Source: an uncultured Clostridia bacterium
Lineage (GTDB): Bacteria > Bacillota > Clostridia > Oscillospirales > Ruminococcaceae
Assembly (NCBI GenBank): GCA_947624155.1
Contig: CANQJB010000002.1
Span: 1 to 64,000, forward strand
Direction of reading: 5' to 3'
DNA length: 64,000 nt
This document shows, piece by piece, positions 1 to 8,424 of this stretch. The translations under genes and the position numbers were made by a program. The notes beneath the pieces are model-generated. The model worked only from the letters and a program-made list of their open reading frames with translations, ran no database searches and was not told where the DNA came from. Numbering within the stretch: the stretch's first letter is position 1; each line of letters begins with the position of its first letter.

Positions 1-564
1 TTTATAAGCGCATGGCCGTCAGAGTATCAACGCAATGATAATGATGCTGCCGGTATGCACGGTATGTTTGAAGAATGTGATTTGCCGTTTTCTGAATACT
101 ATGTAATTGACGACAGAACAGAGACGGCTTTAGCGAAAGAGCTCATCCGAACTGGTTCGTGTATATTCCTTATGGGCGGCAATGCAACGCTGCAATTTCA
201 ACTGCTTCGCAGAAAAGCTATTGTTGATGAAATCCGCAGCAGTTCGGCGGTTATTTTAGGGGTGAGCGCCGGATCGATCAATATGGCAAAGCATTCGGTC
301 GATATTTGGGAATCCTTGACGCCTTACGATGGACTTGGCCTTGTCGATATTACAATCAAAGCTCATTTTGACATGAAAAACAAAGAATTGGTACAAACAT
401 TGAAGCAAGTTTCCATGGAGCTCCCTGTTTGTGCAATGGAAGATGACAGCGCTATTTTTGTAAAAGACGGATACGCCTCGTTGACCGGGCGGATATATCG
501 GATCCTTAACGGGGAAATAACGGTGCTTTCTCAAGAGATGTTGGAATATATAGCAAACCGATAA
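1..564 (+). CDS. Peptidase S51 (dipeptidase E/cyanophycinase-like), 5' end missing
   Basis: Partial gene. The frame is open to the left edge of the window, so the true start lies outside; the first ATG inside is at 55. It resembles the S51 serine peptidases, cytoplasmic enzymes with a class I glutamine-amidotransferase-like fold that cleave Asp-X dipeptides or cyanophycin-type substrates. Visible signs, numbered from the ATG at 55, are a GGN loop near residue 41 and the nucleophile elbow GVSAGS near residue 70, where the Ser after Val is the likely nucleophile. A later AHFD stretch may hold the His. By eye it is richer in A and T than the genes that follow, with ATA and TTA-type codons, so it may be foreign. 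A strong hairpin terminator follows. The family call is good; the substrate is unknown. Confidence 0.8.
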   Translation, partial: FISAWPSEYQRNDNDAAGMHGMFEECDLPFSEYYVIDDRTETALAKELIRTGSCIFLMGGNATLQFQLLRRKAIVDEIRSSSAVILGVSAGSINMAKHSVDIWESLTPYDGLGLVDITIKAHFDMKNKELVQTLKQVSMELPVCAMEDDSAIFVKDGYASLTGRIYRILNGEITVLSQEMLEYIANR

Positions 565-608
565 AATTCCGATTTATCCGTAATATAAATTTTAATATGT
601 GATACGCA

Positions 609-636
609 AAGAGCAGACGGGGTTTCGTCTGCTCTT
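609..636. terminator. Bidirectional intrinsic terminator between S51 peptidase and MATE gene
   Basis: An 11-bp perfect stem (609-619 with 626-636) has a six-base loop. The plus strand continues into GCTGTTTT and the minus strand into TTTGCG. It sits between two converging genes, so it probably serves both. Confidence 0.8.
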
Positions 637-642
637 GCTGTT

Positions 643-2100
643 TTATGCGTGACTGCCCACGCTTTTTGATGAGTTACGCTTTAAACAGTGTTCGGCGGGT
701 CGGAGAGCTTTCGGCTCGGAGAGCTGCCGATAGGTCGAGAGGATCACGGCGGCGGAAACGAGGGCGGTCAGGATATCCGAAACCGGCATTGAATAGAGAA
801 CGCCGTCGAGACCGAAGAACCGCGGGAGCAGCAGCGCAAAGCCTACGCCGAAAACTATTTCGCGCACCATTGAGAGCATTGTCGAGGCTGCGGCGCGGCC
901 CATCGCCTGTAAGAAGATGAATGCGGCCTTGTTCACGCAGGCGAAAATCACCATGCAAAGATAGATTCTGAACGCCTTGAGCGCGAAATCGGTGTAATAG
1001 ACGCTCTCGTTTTTCGCGCCGAAGATGCCGATAAGCTGAGCGGGGAACAGCTCGACGGTTATCAGCGCGATCAGGCCGACGCAGGCCTCCGCAGTTAGAA
1101 GCCTTGTAAACAGCCCTTTGACGCGGTCTTTATGCCCCGCGCCCATATTAAAACCGACGATCGGTATGCAGCCCGCGGCCATTCCGACGACGATCGAAAT
1201 GACTATCTGGAAGAATTTCATGACGATTCCGACGACCGCCATCGGTATCTGAGCGTATTGCTCCTGACCGAAAATTGAATCGAGCGCGCCGTATTTGCGG
1301 ATCATGTTGTTGATTGCAGCCATTGCCGCGACGAGGGAAATCTGTGAAAGAAAGCTGCATATACCGAGTGTGAGAGTTCTGCCGGCGATTTTGGCGCTGA
1401 GCCTGAAATCTGCCCTACTGAGTTTGACGGTCTTTGTGTGAAGCATATAAATAACCGCGAGAACGGCGGTCGCTATCTGGCCGATTACCGTCGCGACTGC
1501 CGCGCCGGTCATTCCCCACCCGAAACCGAAAATAAAGAGCGGGTCGAGGATTATATTTATGACCGCGCCGGAGACGGTCGAGACCATCGCGAACCGAGGG
1601 CTGCCGTCGGCGCGGATAACCGGGTTCATCGCCTGCCTGAACATATAAAAGGGTATGCCGAGGGTTATCCAGAAAAAGTATTCTTTTGAGCAGCTAAAGG
1701 TCTCGGCGTTGACGGTGCCGCCGAAAAGTGTGATGATTTCGTCGCTGAAAATGAGATAAACCGCTGTCAGGACAAGGCTTGAAATGACGGTCATGACAAC
1801 GGCGCTGCCGACACTTCGGCCGGCGTCACCGGGCTCATTTCTCCCGAGGCAAAGACTCACAAAGGCGCAGCAGCCGTCACCGATCATGACGGCGATTGCG
1901 AGAGCGATAACCGTCAGCGGAAATACGACGGTGTTGGCGGCGTTGCCGAAGGAGCCGAGATATGAGGCGTTAGCGATAAAAATCTGGTCGACGATGTTAT
2001 ATAGCGCGCCGACGAGCAGCGAAATGATGCAGGGAACTGCGTATTTCGCCATCAGCCTGCCGATTTTTTCTTCCGAAAGATAGTTCTGATTTTCCGACAT
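643..2100 (-). CDS. MATE family multidrug/Na+ (or H+) antiporter
   Basis: A 485-residue integral membrane protein with about twelve hydrophobic segments, the usual size for a MATE exporter (two MatE domains in tandem). The N terminus (EEKIGRLMAKYAVPCIISLLVGALYN split over the first helix) is typical of the clostridial MepA/DinF-like branch. Such proteins expel cationic drugs or metabolites using an ion gradient. The start is the ATG at 2100, preceded by TTGGAGG at a good distance. It is transcribed alone and divergently from the M23 peptidase gene. A sigma-A promoter at 2175-2203 leaves a short leader with a hairpin and U-run just before the ribosome binding site, so expression may be attenuated. 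The substrate cannot be told from sequence. Confidence 0.93.
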   Translation of the reverse strand: MSENQNYLSEEKIGRLMAKYAVPCIISLLVGALYNIVDQIFIANASYLGSFGNAANTVVFPLTVIALAIAVMIGDGCCAFVSLCLGRNEPGDAGRSVGSAVVMTVISSLVLTAVYLIFSDEIITLFGGTVNAETFSCSKEYFFWITLGIPFYMFRQAMNPVIRADGSPRFAMVSTVSGAVINIILDPLFIFGFGWGMTGAAVATVIGQIATAVLAVIYMLHTKTVKLSRADFRLSAKIAGRTLTLGICSFLSQISLVAAMAAINNMIRKYGALDSIFGQEQYAQIPMAVVGIVMKFFQIVISIVVGMAAGCIPIVGFNMGAGHKDRVKGLFTRLLTAEACVGLIALITVELFPAQLIGIFGAKNESVYYTDFALKAFRIYLCMVIFACVNKAAFIFLQAMGRAAASTMLSMVREIVFGVGFALLLPRFFGLDGVLYSMPVSDILTALVSAAVILSTYRQLSEPKALRPAEHCLKRNSSKSVGSHA

Positions 2101-2115
2101 AAAAATACCTCCAAA

Positions 2116-2151
2116 AAAATAAAGGCGCAGGTCCGCAGCCGGACTTACACC
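2116..2151 (-). promoter_or_regulatory. Possible transcription attenuator in the MATE leader
   Basis: Read on the minus strand, the leader between the promoter and the MATE start forms a hairpin of about 11-12 bp with G-U pairs (2145-2151 with 2124-2130, and 2140-2144 with 2131-2135, loop 2136-2139). It is followed at once by CTTTATTTTTTT and then the GGAGG ribosome binding site. That is the layout of an intrinsic terminator inside a 5' leader. No leader peptide with a convincing ribosome binding site was found. Confidence 0.5.
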
Positions 2152-2174
2152 TTTTCAGGAAACACACTGGTGTT

Positions 2175-2203
2175 ATTATAGCAGATTTTCGCGGGGATTT
2201 CAA
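2175..2203 (-). promoter_or_regulatory. Sigma-A promoter for the MATE gene
   Basis: Minus-strand TTGAAA (2198-2203), 17-base spacer, TATAAT (2175-2180). Confidence 0.8.
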
Positions 2204-2281
2204 AGGCAAAAAGTTAAAAAAGTTTTTAACAGAGAGAATACGGTTTGAATGAGAATGTCTATTTTCATTTTGTATGGTGCA

Positions 2282-2310
2282 TTGCATTTTTCGCGGAATC
2301 ATGATATAAT
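2282..2310 (+). promoter_or_regulatory. Sigma-A promoter for the M23 peptidase gene
   Basis: TTGCAT (2282-2287), 17-base spacer, TATAAT (2305-2310), about 29 bases before the GTG start at 2339. Confidence 0.8.
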
Positions 2311-2338
2311 ATCCCCACAACTGAAAGGAGGCTGCGCT

Positions 2339-3331
2339 GTGAAAAAGTTCATCTCTCTGCTTCTTGCGATTGCGATTATTCTGCCGATCATGCCCTATAA
2401 AATAACCGCGGCCGAGACCTCGGGAATCGTTTCGGGCGGGGTATATACCCTCTCCTGCGGCGGAAAGCTGCTCACCGCCTCGGCCGACAAAAACGGCGCG
2501 GGAGTCTCGGGCGGCGCCTCCGACGGGTCGTGGGCGCAAAGGTTTGTCCTCAGATATGACTCTTCCGAAAACGCCTACAGCATTTACACTATGCTGAGCG
2601 AAAACGGCCGAAAGCGCGTTCTTGACATCATAAAGTCCAATAAAAAGGTCGCTGCGGGCTGCGCGGTCGACATCTACAACCCGGTCGACCCGGCGGCGCA
2701 GCTTTTTAATATAATTAAACTCACAAACGGAAAATACAAAATTTCTCCGAAGTCAAACCCGGCAGTCGCACTGACCTTTTCCAAAAAAGGAGCGTCGGTC
2801 GAGACCTGCGGCAGCAGCGTTCCGGCGGCGTTTCAGTGGGAGATCAGATCAGTCACCGACTGGCAGTATATGTTCATCACAAAAGGGCAGATCGCGACGA
2901 CACTGAGCGAACCGTTCGGCGCGCCGAGGGTCGAGGGCTCATCGAGGCACAAAGGACTCGACATCGTCGCCGAAAGGCGGGGAAAGATTAAGGGCTACAC
3001 CCTCTCGTCGGTCGCGGACGGAACGGTGATCTACGAGGGATACAGCAAATCGGCCGGGAACTATATCGCGATAAAGCTGAAGGACGGATTCACGGTGAGA
3101 TTTTTGCACATGATGAACCGCAGCCCTAAAAAGATAAGAGAATCGGTCAAAAAGGGCGATTACATAGGAAATGTCGGAACCACTGGCAACTCAACCGGCT
3201 ATCATCTCCACTTTGACTGCAACACTGTCGGCGCCTACCGCGGCGGCGAAAGCCCGAGAACCGTCAATTACAATACCTGCGTCGACCCCGCGCCGTTCTT
3301 CACCGGCATTAAATTCTCGCGCAGACGCTGA
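2339..3331 (+). CDS. Secreted M23 peptidase with ricin-type beta-trefoil domain
   Basis: The start is placed at the GTG at 2339 because AAAGGAGG lies just upstream; an in-frame ATG 90 bases earlier has no ribosome binding site and overlaps the promoter. The 330-residue product has an N-terminal signal peptide (basic start, hydrophobic core, cleavage near residue 25). A ricin/RICIN_2-like carbohydrate-binding region covers about 28-170. A C-terminal lysostaphin-like M23 zinc metallopeptidase domain covers about 185-325. The zinc ligands are visible: H204 and D208 (HxxxD) and H289/H291 in YHLHFD. The family cuts peptidoglycan cross-bridges, so a role in cell-wall remodelling outside the membrane is likely, with the lectin domain perhaps binding wall glycans. 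A lipoprotein gene follows after 14 bases and may be co-transcribed. Confidence 0.88.
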   Translation: MKKFISLLLAIAIILPIMPYKITAAETSGIVSGGVYTLSCGGKLLTASADKNGAGVSGGASDGSWAQRFVLRYDSSENAYSIYTMLSENGRKRVLDIIKSNKKVAAGCAVDIYNPVDPAAQLFNIIKLTNGKYKISPKSNPAVALTFSKKGASVETCGSSVPAAFQWEIRSVTDWQYMFITKGQIATTLSEPFGAPRVEGSSRHKGLDIVAERRGKIKGYTLSSVADGTVIYEGYSKSAGNYIAIKLKDGFTVRFLHMMNRSPKKIRESVKKGDYIGNVGTTGNSTGYHLHFDCNTVGAYRGGESPRTVNYNTCVDPAPFFTGIKFSRRR

Positions 3332-3345
3332 CAGGGAGTGATTTT

Positions 3346-4122
3346 ATGAAAAGATTTTTGATATGCCTTGCCGCCGCCTTCCTGCTGTTTTCGGGCTGCG
3401 GGAAGAATCCCGAGATATTCGAGGACGACAACGAGCACTGGGACTTTTATCAGCCCTGTGTGCCTGAGCTCGACAGTGTGCCGGGATTTCTGACAAAGGA
3501 ATACGCCTCAGAGGAGGAGTGGGAGGCGTGGGTCGAAAAATATGAGAATATGTCGGACTGCCGGAAGATGACCGACTACCCGAATATCTACACCTTCATA
3601 GTCGATTTTAATGTCTCGGACAGCGATATCCGCGAGCTTTATGACGGCTATGACATTCTCAGTGAGCAGGATATGGAGGTTCTTTTAACGCATGACGAGG
3701 CGAGAATCGCGGAGTACTTCGCGACCGACTGCGCAATCGTCATCGGCGACTGCATTTATCCGCCCGAATGGGTTTACGGCCATTCGCCCGAGGACTACTC
3801 CGAGGCGGGTATCACCCCTGAAATGCTCGAAGAAAAGCTAGATGAGTATGCCGGCTTGGGGCTTTCTGAGGAGGCCGCAGACGAGCTCAACGAAAAGATT
3901 TCGGAATATATCGGCGAGGAGATCTGCCTGCCCGAAAAGCCCTGCTTATCAATCGGCGGGGACGAATATGACTCCGGCTGGCTCGCTTCGCATGATCTTC
4001 AGGATTACGAAGAGGCGGAAATAACCGCGGAGGCTCTGGAGGAGTTTTTGAACCTGCACGGCGAGGAGATTCTCGAAGAAGAGCTCGAATGGATCGAGAG
4101 CTGTTTGGAGAGAATGGATTAA
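3346..4122 (+). CDS. Acidic lipoprotein of unknown function with internal duplication
   Basis: No known family recognised. The 258-residue product starts with a short signal peptide and a lipobox (FSGC, Cys18), so it is probably tethered to the outer face of the membrane. It is strongly acidic. Two related stretches of about 55 residues (about 129-186 and 200-252) share a pattern of IxIG, then W, then H, then DYxEA, then ITxExLEE, which points to an internal duplication of a small domain. It follows the M23 peptidase gene by 14 bases with an AGGGAG ribosome binding site, so a cell-wall-related role is possible, but nothing in the sequence shows it. Confidence 0.75.
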   Translation: MKRFLICLAAAFLLFSGCGKNPEIFEDDNEHWDFYQPCVPELDSVPGFLTKEYASEEEWEAWVEKYENMSDCRKMTDYPNIYTFIVDFNVSDSDIRELYDGYDILSEQDMEVLLTHDEARIAEYFATDCAIVIGDCIYPPEWVYGHSPEDYSEAGITPEMLEEKLDEYAGLGLSEEAADELNEKISEYIGEEICLPEKPCLSIGGDEYDSGWLASHDLQDYEEAEITAEALEEFLNLHGEEILEEELEWIESCLERMD

Positions 4123-4235
4123 AGGGTTTCTATGACAGGTATCATAGCCATAGCTTTATTAGTGCAAACAATTCAGTTAAGCTGTTTCAAAAAATAGCCA
4201 CCGACACTGCCGTTGGTTTTCTTTGGACAAAACAG

Positions 4236-4260
4236 CCGCAGTATGTCACCCATACTGCGG
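4236..4260 (-). terminator. Intrinsic terminator for the asd-dapA-dapB-GH5 transcript
   Basis: A 10-bp perfect stem (4236-4245 with 4251-4260) with a five-base loop. On the minus strand it continues into CTGTTTTG, downstream of the GH5 stop codon. Confidence 0.7.
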
Positions 4261-4276
4261 CGTAATTAATAAATAC

Positions 4277-5443
4277 TTATTTCCCGTACTTTTTAACGGT
4301 GGCGGCGTTTTCGCTGTCGGTGATCTTGCAGTTCACTCGGTCATAGAACGCGGTGCCGTCGCTGTGGTGAGTGTCCCAGAATACGGGAATGAAGCCGTAT
4401 TCCTCTTTAGCCATTCTGATCAGCTCCCTGATGCAGTCCTGAGAGCTGCCGTAGCTGTTGTCTGAAGACATTCTGCCGTCATAACCCGCAGTCGTCTCGC
4501 CGACAAAAACCGGTATTCCTGCGAGAGAGAATCGGTCGCGGAGGAGCTTACACTGAGACTCGGCGTAGTCGTGCCATGTTTCGCTGCCAATCTGATTTGA
4601 CCAGTACATGTTGTTGTCGATATAATGCACCGAGACCATCAGCTTGTTCTCGGCGGTGTCCTCCGGCATTTTGAACCGCAGGTCGGTGGTTCTGTCGATG
4701 TTGGTGTTGAATCCGGAGGCAATCAGGATTCTCTCGGCGTTGTTGCCGCCGGTCGCGCGGACCGAGTCGACAAATATCTGATTCATCTCGTTGCAGTAGT
4801 CGAATTTTTCGGCGTCGGAGGCGTTCGTCCCCTCTTTGACGCCGCCCAGATATTCGTTGTAGCCCTCAAAGATCAGGTGATCGCCGTAATCCTTGAAATG
4901 CTCAGCAACCTGTGACCAAACCTTTCCTGCGGCGGCGACAGCCTCTTCGCGGTCGAGGAACATTATCAGCCGCTCATCGTAGTGGTGCATATTTATGACG
5001 ACATAGAGTCCGTCCTCAAGCGCCCACTTCACAACCTGCTCAACGCGGCCGATTACGCTTTCGCTGATCTTGAAATCCGAGCCGTCGGCCATGCCGTTGC
5101 CCCAGAAGACGGGGATTCTGACGGTCTTGAAGCCGGATTCTTTCATTCCGTCGATCATCTCGCGGGTGGTCTCGATCGCGCCCCAGCAGGTTTCGTAGTC
5201 GATAGAATCGCCGTCGCCGACCACCTGCGAAAAGCCGCACATATTGCTGTCGTCGTTGTAATAGGCTTCAAAGGTGTTTCCGAGGTTGATGCCGATTCCC
5301 ATTTCGGCGACTATATCCTTCGCGGTCAGACCGTCGCGCATCGAATAGATGTCGGCGGCGGGCTCGGAGCCGCAGGCAGAAAACATCGCCAGAATCAGCG
5401 ACAGAACGAGAACAAGGGCCGTTAAACTTCCTTTCCTGATCAT
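4277..5443 (-). CDS. GH5 family glycoside hydrolase (cellulase-like) lipoprotein
   Basis: The 388-residue product begins with a signal peptide and lipobox (MFSAC, Cys24), so it should be anchored on the outer membrane leaflet. A cellulase-type (beta/alpha)8 barrel follows, with the GINLGNTFE start motif near residue 51, RIPVFWG near 109 and NMHHYDE near 151. The catalytic acid/base Glu is probably E197 in a NEY motif; most relatives have NEP. The nucleophile is probably E316 in FVGETTAG. The family cuts beta-1,4-glucans, mannans or xyloglucan; the exact substrate is open. The gene starts 14 bases after dapB with a GAAAGGAA ribosome binding site and no separate promoter is visible, so it appears to be the last gene of a lysine-biosynthesis operon. 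Confidence 0.88.
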   Translation of the reverse strand: MIRKGSLTALVLVLSLILAMFSACGSEPAADIYSMRDGLTAKDIVAEMGIGINLGNTFEAYYNDDSNMCGFSQVVGDGDSIDYETCWGAIETTREMIDGMKESGFKTVRIPVFWGNGMADGSDFKISESVIGRVEQVVKWALEDGLYVVINMHHYDERLIMFLDREEAVAAAGKVWSQVAEHFKDYGDHLIFEGYNEYLGGVKEGTNASDAEKFDYCNEMNQIFVDSVRATGGNNAERILIASGFNTNIDRTTDLRFKMPEDTAENKLMVSVHYIDNNMYWSNQIGSETWHDYAESQCKLLRDRFSLAGIPVFVGETTAGYDGRMSSDNSYGSSQDCIRELIRMAKEEYGFIPVFWDTHHSDGTAFYDRVNCKITDSENAATVKKYGK

Positions 5444-5457
5444 CTTGGAATTCCTTT

Positions 5458-6207
5458 CTAAATCATATCAGACATACTGTAAAGCCCGGGAGCTTTATCC
5501 TTGACAAAAATCGCGGCGTTGACTGCGCCGACCGCAAAGACCTCTTTTGAGGCGGCGGAATGGCTGAGGGTTATCACCTCGTCGCGGCCGGCAAAGACGA
5601 TCTCGTGCTCGCCGACGATAGTTCCACCGCGGACGGAATGAATGCCGATCTCGGTGTTTTCGCGCTTGCGGCGAACGCTGTGGCGGTCATAGACATAGCT
5701 GTATCTGCCGTCTCTCGCTTCGTTTATAGAATCAGCAAGCATCAGCGCGGTGCCGCTCGGAGCGTCGAGCTTTTGGTTATGGTGGCGCTCGATTATCTCG
5801 ACGTCAAACTGGTCTCCGAGAACCGAAGCGGCTTTTTTCGCTAGCTCGCGCAGTAGGTTTATTCCTAAAGACATATTCGCGGTGAAGAAAACCGGAATTT
5901 TAAGAGCGGCGGCGTGGATCTTTTCGATCTGCTCGGGAGTGTAGCCGGTAGTCGCGAGAACAAGTGCGACGCCGTTGGTCAGTGCATATTCCAAAAGAGA
6001 GTCTAGCGCCGAGGGGTGGGAGAAATCGACTATTACGTCCGGCACATCGGCGAGATCAAGGGGCGAGGCGACGACAGGAAAGTCAGAATACTTTACAGGG
6101 CTCAGATCAATGCCGGCGGATACTCTGCAATCGCCGCGGCCTGAGATTATATCCGCAATAACGCGGCCCATCTTGCCGCAGGCGCCGCTGATCACAATGT
6201 TTGTCAT
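5458..6207 (-). CDS. dapB: 4-hydroxy-tetrahydrodipicolinate reductase
   Basis: Catalyses the NAD(P)H-dependent reduction step of the diaminopimelate/lysine pathway in the cytoplasm. The 249-residue product has the Rossmann loop GACGKMGR at about 8-15 and the signature ERHHNQK (140-146) followed by PSGTA (150-154), which carry the substrate-binding His pair, the catalytic Lys and the SGT loop. The ATG at 6207 was chosen over an in-frame GTG nine bases upstream because the AAGGAA ribosome binding site would abut the GTG. It lies 46 bases after dapA and 14 before the GH5 gene, and is read from the asd promoter. Length and motifs are ordinary. Confidence 0.96.
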   Translation of the reverse strand: MTNIVISGACGKMGRVIADIISGRGDCRVSAGIDLSPVKYSDFPVVASPLDLADVPDVIVDFSHPSALDSLLEYALTNGVALVLATTGYTPEQIEKIHAAALKIPVFFTANMSLGINLLRELAKKAASVLGDQFDVEIIERHHNQKLDAPSGTALMLADSINEARDGRYSYVYDRHSVRRKRENTEIGIHSVRGGTIVGEHEIVFAGRDEVITLSHSAASKEVFAVGAVNAAIFVKDKAPGLYSMSDMI

Positions 6208-6253
6208 GAATTTCACTTCCTTCAGAAACAGAAAAGCAGTATGTAAAGCAGTT

Positions 6254-7144
6254 CTACTTTACAAGGCCGTATTTTATCAGCGTTTTGCGGAGCTCGGCGC
6301 GGTCGCCCGCGCTGAGTTCATAAAGCGGGAGCCTGCACGGCCCGACGCCGAGACCCATCATATTCAGAGCTTCCTTAACAGGAACGGGGTTCACGTCGAT
6401 AAAGAGCTTGTGTGCGAGGTCGAGATATTCGATCGCGAGCTCGCGGGCGGCGGCAAAGTCGTTTTCGAGGCAGAGGCGGCAGATCTTTGAGGTGACATCG
6501 GGGACGACGTTTGACATCACCGAGATGACTCCCCTGCCGCCGACCGACATTGTCGGCACGATCTGGTCGTCGTTTCCGCTGTAAACGGCGAGGTCGTCGC
6601 CGCAGGCTTCGATTATTGAGGAGACGAGAGAAATATTGCCGCTAGCTTCCTTTACTCCGACGATCTGCGGATTCTTAGATAGCTCTTTAAAGGTCTCTAC
6701 CTTTACAGTAAAGCCGGTGCGGCCGGGAATGTGGTAGAGAATGACCGGAAGGCTGACGCTTTCGAGCATCTTTTCATAGTGCTTTATCAGGCCGGACTGG
6801 GAGGTCTTGTTGTAATAGGGAGTTACCCAGAGAAGGCCGTCGGCTCCGGCTTCTTCGGCGGCCTTTGAGGTTTTTGCGCCGTAGGCAGTGTCGTTTGAGC
6901 CTGTCGAGCAGATAACCGGAACCCGGTGGGCGGCGCGCTCGACTGCATATCTCATTAGCTCGCAGTGCTCTTCGCCCGAAAGGGTCGCGTTTTCGCCGGT
7001 GGTGCCGACAGCGACTATCGCGTCGGCGCCGCCTTCGATCTGGCGGTCGATCAGCTCGCCGTATTTTTCAAGATTTAAACTTCCGTCGGGATTGAACGGG
7101 GTCACTATCGCGACGGCGTTTCCCTCAAATAAAAGCTTTTTCAT
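6254..7144 (-). CDS. dapA: 4-hydroxy-tetrahydrodipicolinate synthase
   Basis: Condenses pyruvate with aspartate semialdehyde, the first committed step to diaminopimelate and lysine. The 296-residue product has the family length. It shows GTTGEN (47-52), the YHIPGRTG stretch with the catalytic Tyr (about 137), and the Schiff-base Lys165 in GVKEASG. DapA-fold proteins also include KDG and other sugar-acid aldolases, but the position between asd and dapB fixes the role well. It lies 27 bases after asd. Lysine feedback is possible, but no lysine riboswitch was found upstream of asd. Confidence 0.96.
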   Translation of the reverse strand: MKKLLFEGNAVAIVTPFNPDGSLNLEKYGELIDRQIEGGADAIVAVGTTGENATLSGEEHCELMRYAVERAAHRVPVICSTGSNDTAYGAKTSKAAEEAGADGLLWVTPYYNKTSQSGLIKHYEKMLESVSLPVILYHIPGRTGFTVKVETFKELSKNPQIVGVKEASGNISLVSSIIEACGDDLAVYSGNDDQIVPTMSVGGRGVISVMSNVVPDVTSKICRLCLENDFAAARELAIEYLDLAHKLFIDVNPVPVKEALNMMGLGVGPCRLPLYELSAGDRAELRKTLIKYGLVK

Positions 7145-7171
7145 CTTAACCGGCCTTTCATTAAATTATTT

Positions 7172-8254
7172 TCAGTCAAAATATCCCTTTGCCGCCAAGA
7201 GCTCTGCGGCGAGAACTCCACCGCCTGCTGCGCCGCGAAGGGTGTTGTGGGAAAGGCAGACGAATTTGTAGTCGAACAGAGTGTCCTCGCGGAGACGGCC
7301 GATCGAGACCGCCATTCCTCCCTCGAGGTCGCGGTCGAGCTTCGCCTGGGGGCGGTTGTCTTCCTCGAAGTAGTTTAAGAACTGCTTCGGCGCGGAGGGA
7401 AGCCCGAGAAACTGGGGCTCGCCCTTGAATTCACGCCAAGCCCTCAGAATCTCTTCCTTTTCGGGCTTGCGGTCGAACTTTACGAAAACGGCGGAGGTGT
7501 GGCCGTCGGAGACGGGAACGCGGAGGCACTGGGTCGTTATCAGCGGCTTTTCGGCGGGAACGATCACGCCGTCCTTGATCTCGCCCCAGATCTTCATCGG
7601 CTCGATCTCGCTCTTTTGCTCCTCGCCCTTGATGAACGGAATCAGGTTGTCGACCATTTCGGGCCAGGTTTCAAAGGTCTTGCTCGCGCCGGAGATAGCC
7701 TGATAGTTGCAGGCGAGGACGGTTTTGAGGCCGTATCCGCGCAGAGGGTGAAGAGCAGGAACATAGCTCTGAATCGAGCAGTTGGGCTTTACGGCGATAA
7801 AGCCGCGCTTTGTTCCGAGCCGCTTGCGCTGTGTTTCGATCACGGCGATGTGGTCGGAATTGCACTCGGGGATCAGCATCGGGACATCGGGACAGTGGCG
7901 GTGCTCCTTGTTGTTTGAAACAACGGGGCATTCGAGCTTTGCATAGCTTTCCTCAAGGGCGGTAATCTCCTCGGAAGTCGGCATAACTATCGCGCAGAAG
8001 ACAAAGTCGACCGATGCGGCGATCTTCTCCATGTCCTTAACGGCGTCCATAACGACCATATCGCCGATATTCTCGGGAATAGGGGTCTTCATTGCCCACT
8101 TGTCGCCGACAGCTTCGCGATAGGTCTTTCCCGCCGAGCGCTCGGAAGCGGCTAGGACCTTGATCTTAAACCAAGGGTGATCGGCGAGAAGAGTCACAAA
8201 GCGCTGACCGACCATTCCGGTTGCGCCGATAACTCCGACGTTAAAATTTCTCAT
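7172..8254 (-). CDS. asd: Aspartate-semialdehyde dehydrogenase, archaeal/fungal type
   Basis: Reduces aspartyl phosphate to aspartate semialdehyde, feeding lysine, threonine and methionine synthesis. The start is placed at the ATG at 8254, just before the Rossmann motif GVIGATGMVG; the longer frame would run back through the promoter. The 360-residue product has the catalytic Cys159 in KPNCSIQ and the NNKEHRHCPDVP region typical of the archaeal/fungal branch of the family, not the common bacterial branch. It is first in the operon asd-dapA-dapB-GH5 and has its own sigma-A promoter at 8340-8368. Confidence 0.95.
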   Translation of the reverse strand: MRNFNVGVIGATGMVGQRFVTLLADHPWFKIKVLAASERSAGKTYREAVGDKWAMKTPIPENIGDMVVMDAVKDMEKIAASVDFVFCAIVMPTSEEITALEESYAKLECPVVSNNKEHRHCPDVPMLIPECNSDHIAVIETQRKRLGTKRGFIAVKPNCSIQSYVPALHPLRGYGLKTVLACNYQAISGASKTFETWPEMVDNLIPFIKGEEQKSEIEPMKIWGEIKDGVIVPAEKPLITTQCLRVPVSDGHTSAVFVKFDRKPEKEEILRAWREFKGEPQFLGLPSAPKQFLNYFEEDNRPQAKLDRDLEGGMAVSIGRLREDTLFDYKFVCLSHNTLRGAAGGGVLAAELLAAKGYFD

Positions 8255-8339
8255 AATGTCAAATCCTCTCTTTATCGGGGTTGAAAAATCCCGCAGAATG
8301 TTATATAATGGTGAAACGGCAAACCGCTCCTGATTTAAA

Positions 8340-8368
8340 AGTTTATCACACGCAAGAGCTTTTGTCAA
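8340..8368 (-). promoter_or_regulatory. Sigma-A promoter for asd-dapA-dapB-GH5
   Basis: Minus-strand TTGACA (8363-8368), 17-base spacer, TAAACT (8340-8345), giving a leader of roughly 80 bases. No lysine-riboswitch-like fold was seen in that leader. Confidence 0.7.
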
Positions 8369-8379
8369 TAAAGCCGACA

Positions 8380-8407
8380 TTACAATTTAATTACAATTTA
8401 TTATACT
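8380..8407 (+). promoter_or_regulatory. Probable promoter for queA
   Basis: TTACAA, 16-base spacer and TATACT (8402-8407), close to the queA start and back to back with the asd promoter. Confidence 0.5.
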
Positions 8408-8424
8408 GGAGTATGGTGAATATA

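Noticed and set aside
8255..8424. Lysine riboswitch upstream of asd
   Set aside because: The leader after the proposed promoter is too short and shows none of the multi-helix pattern; only a plain promoter is supported.
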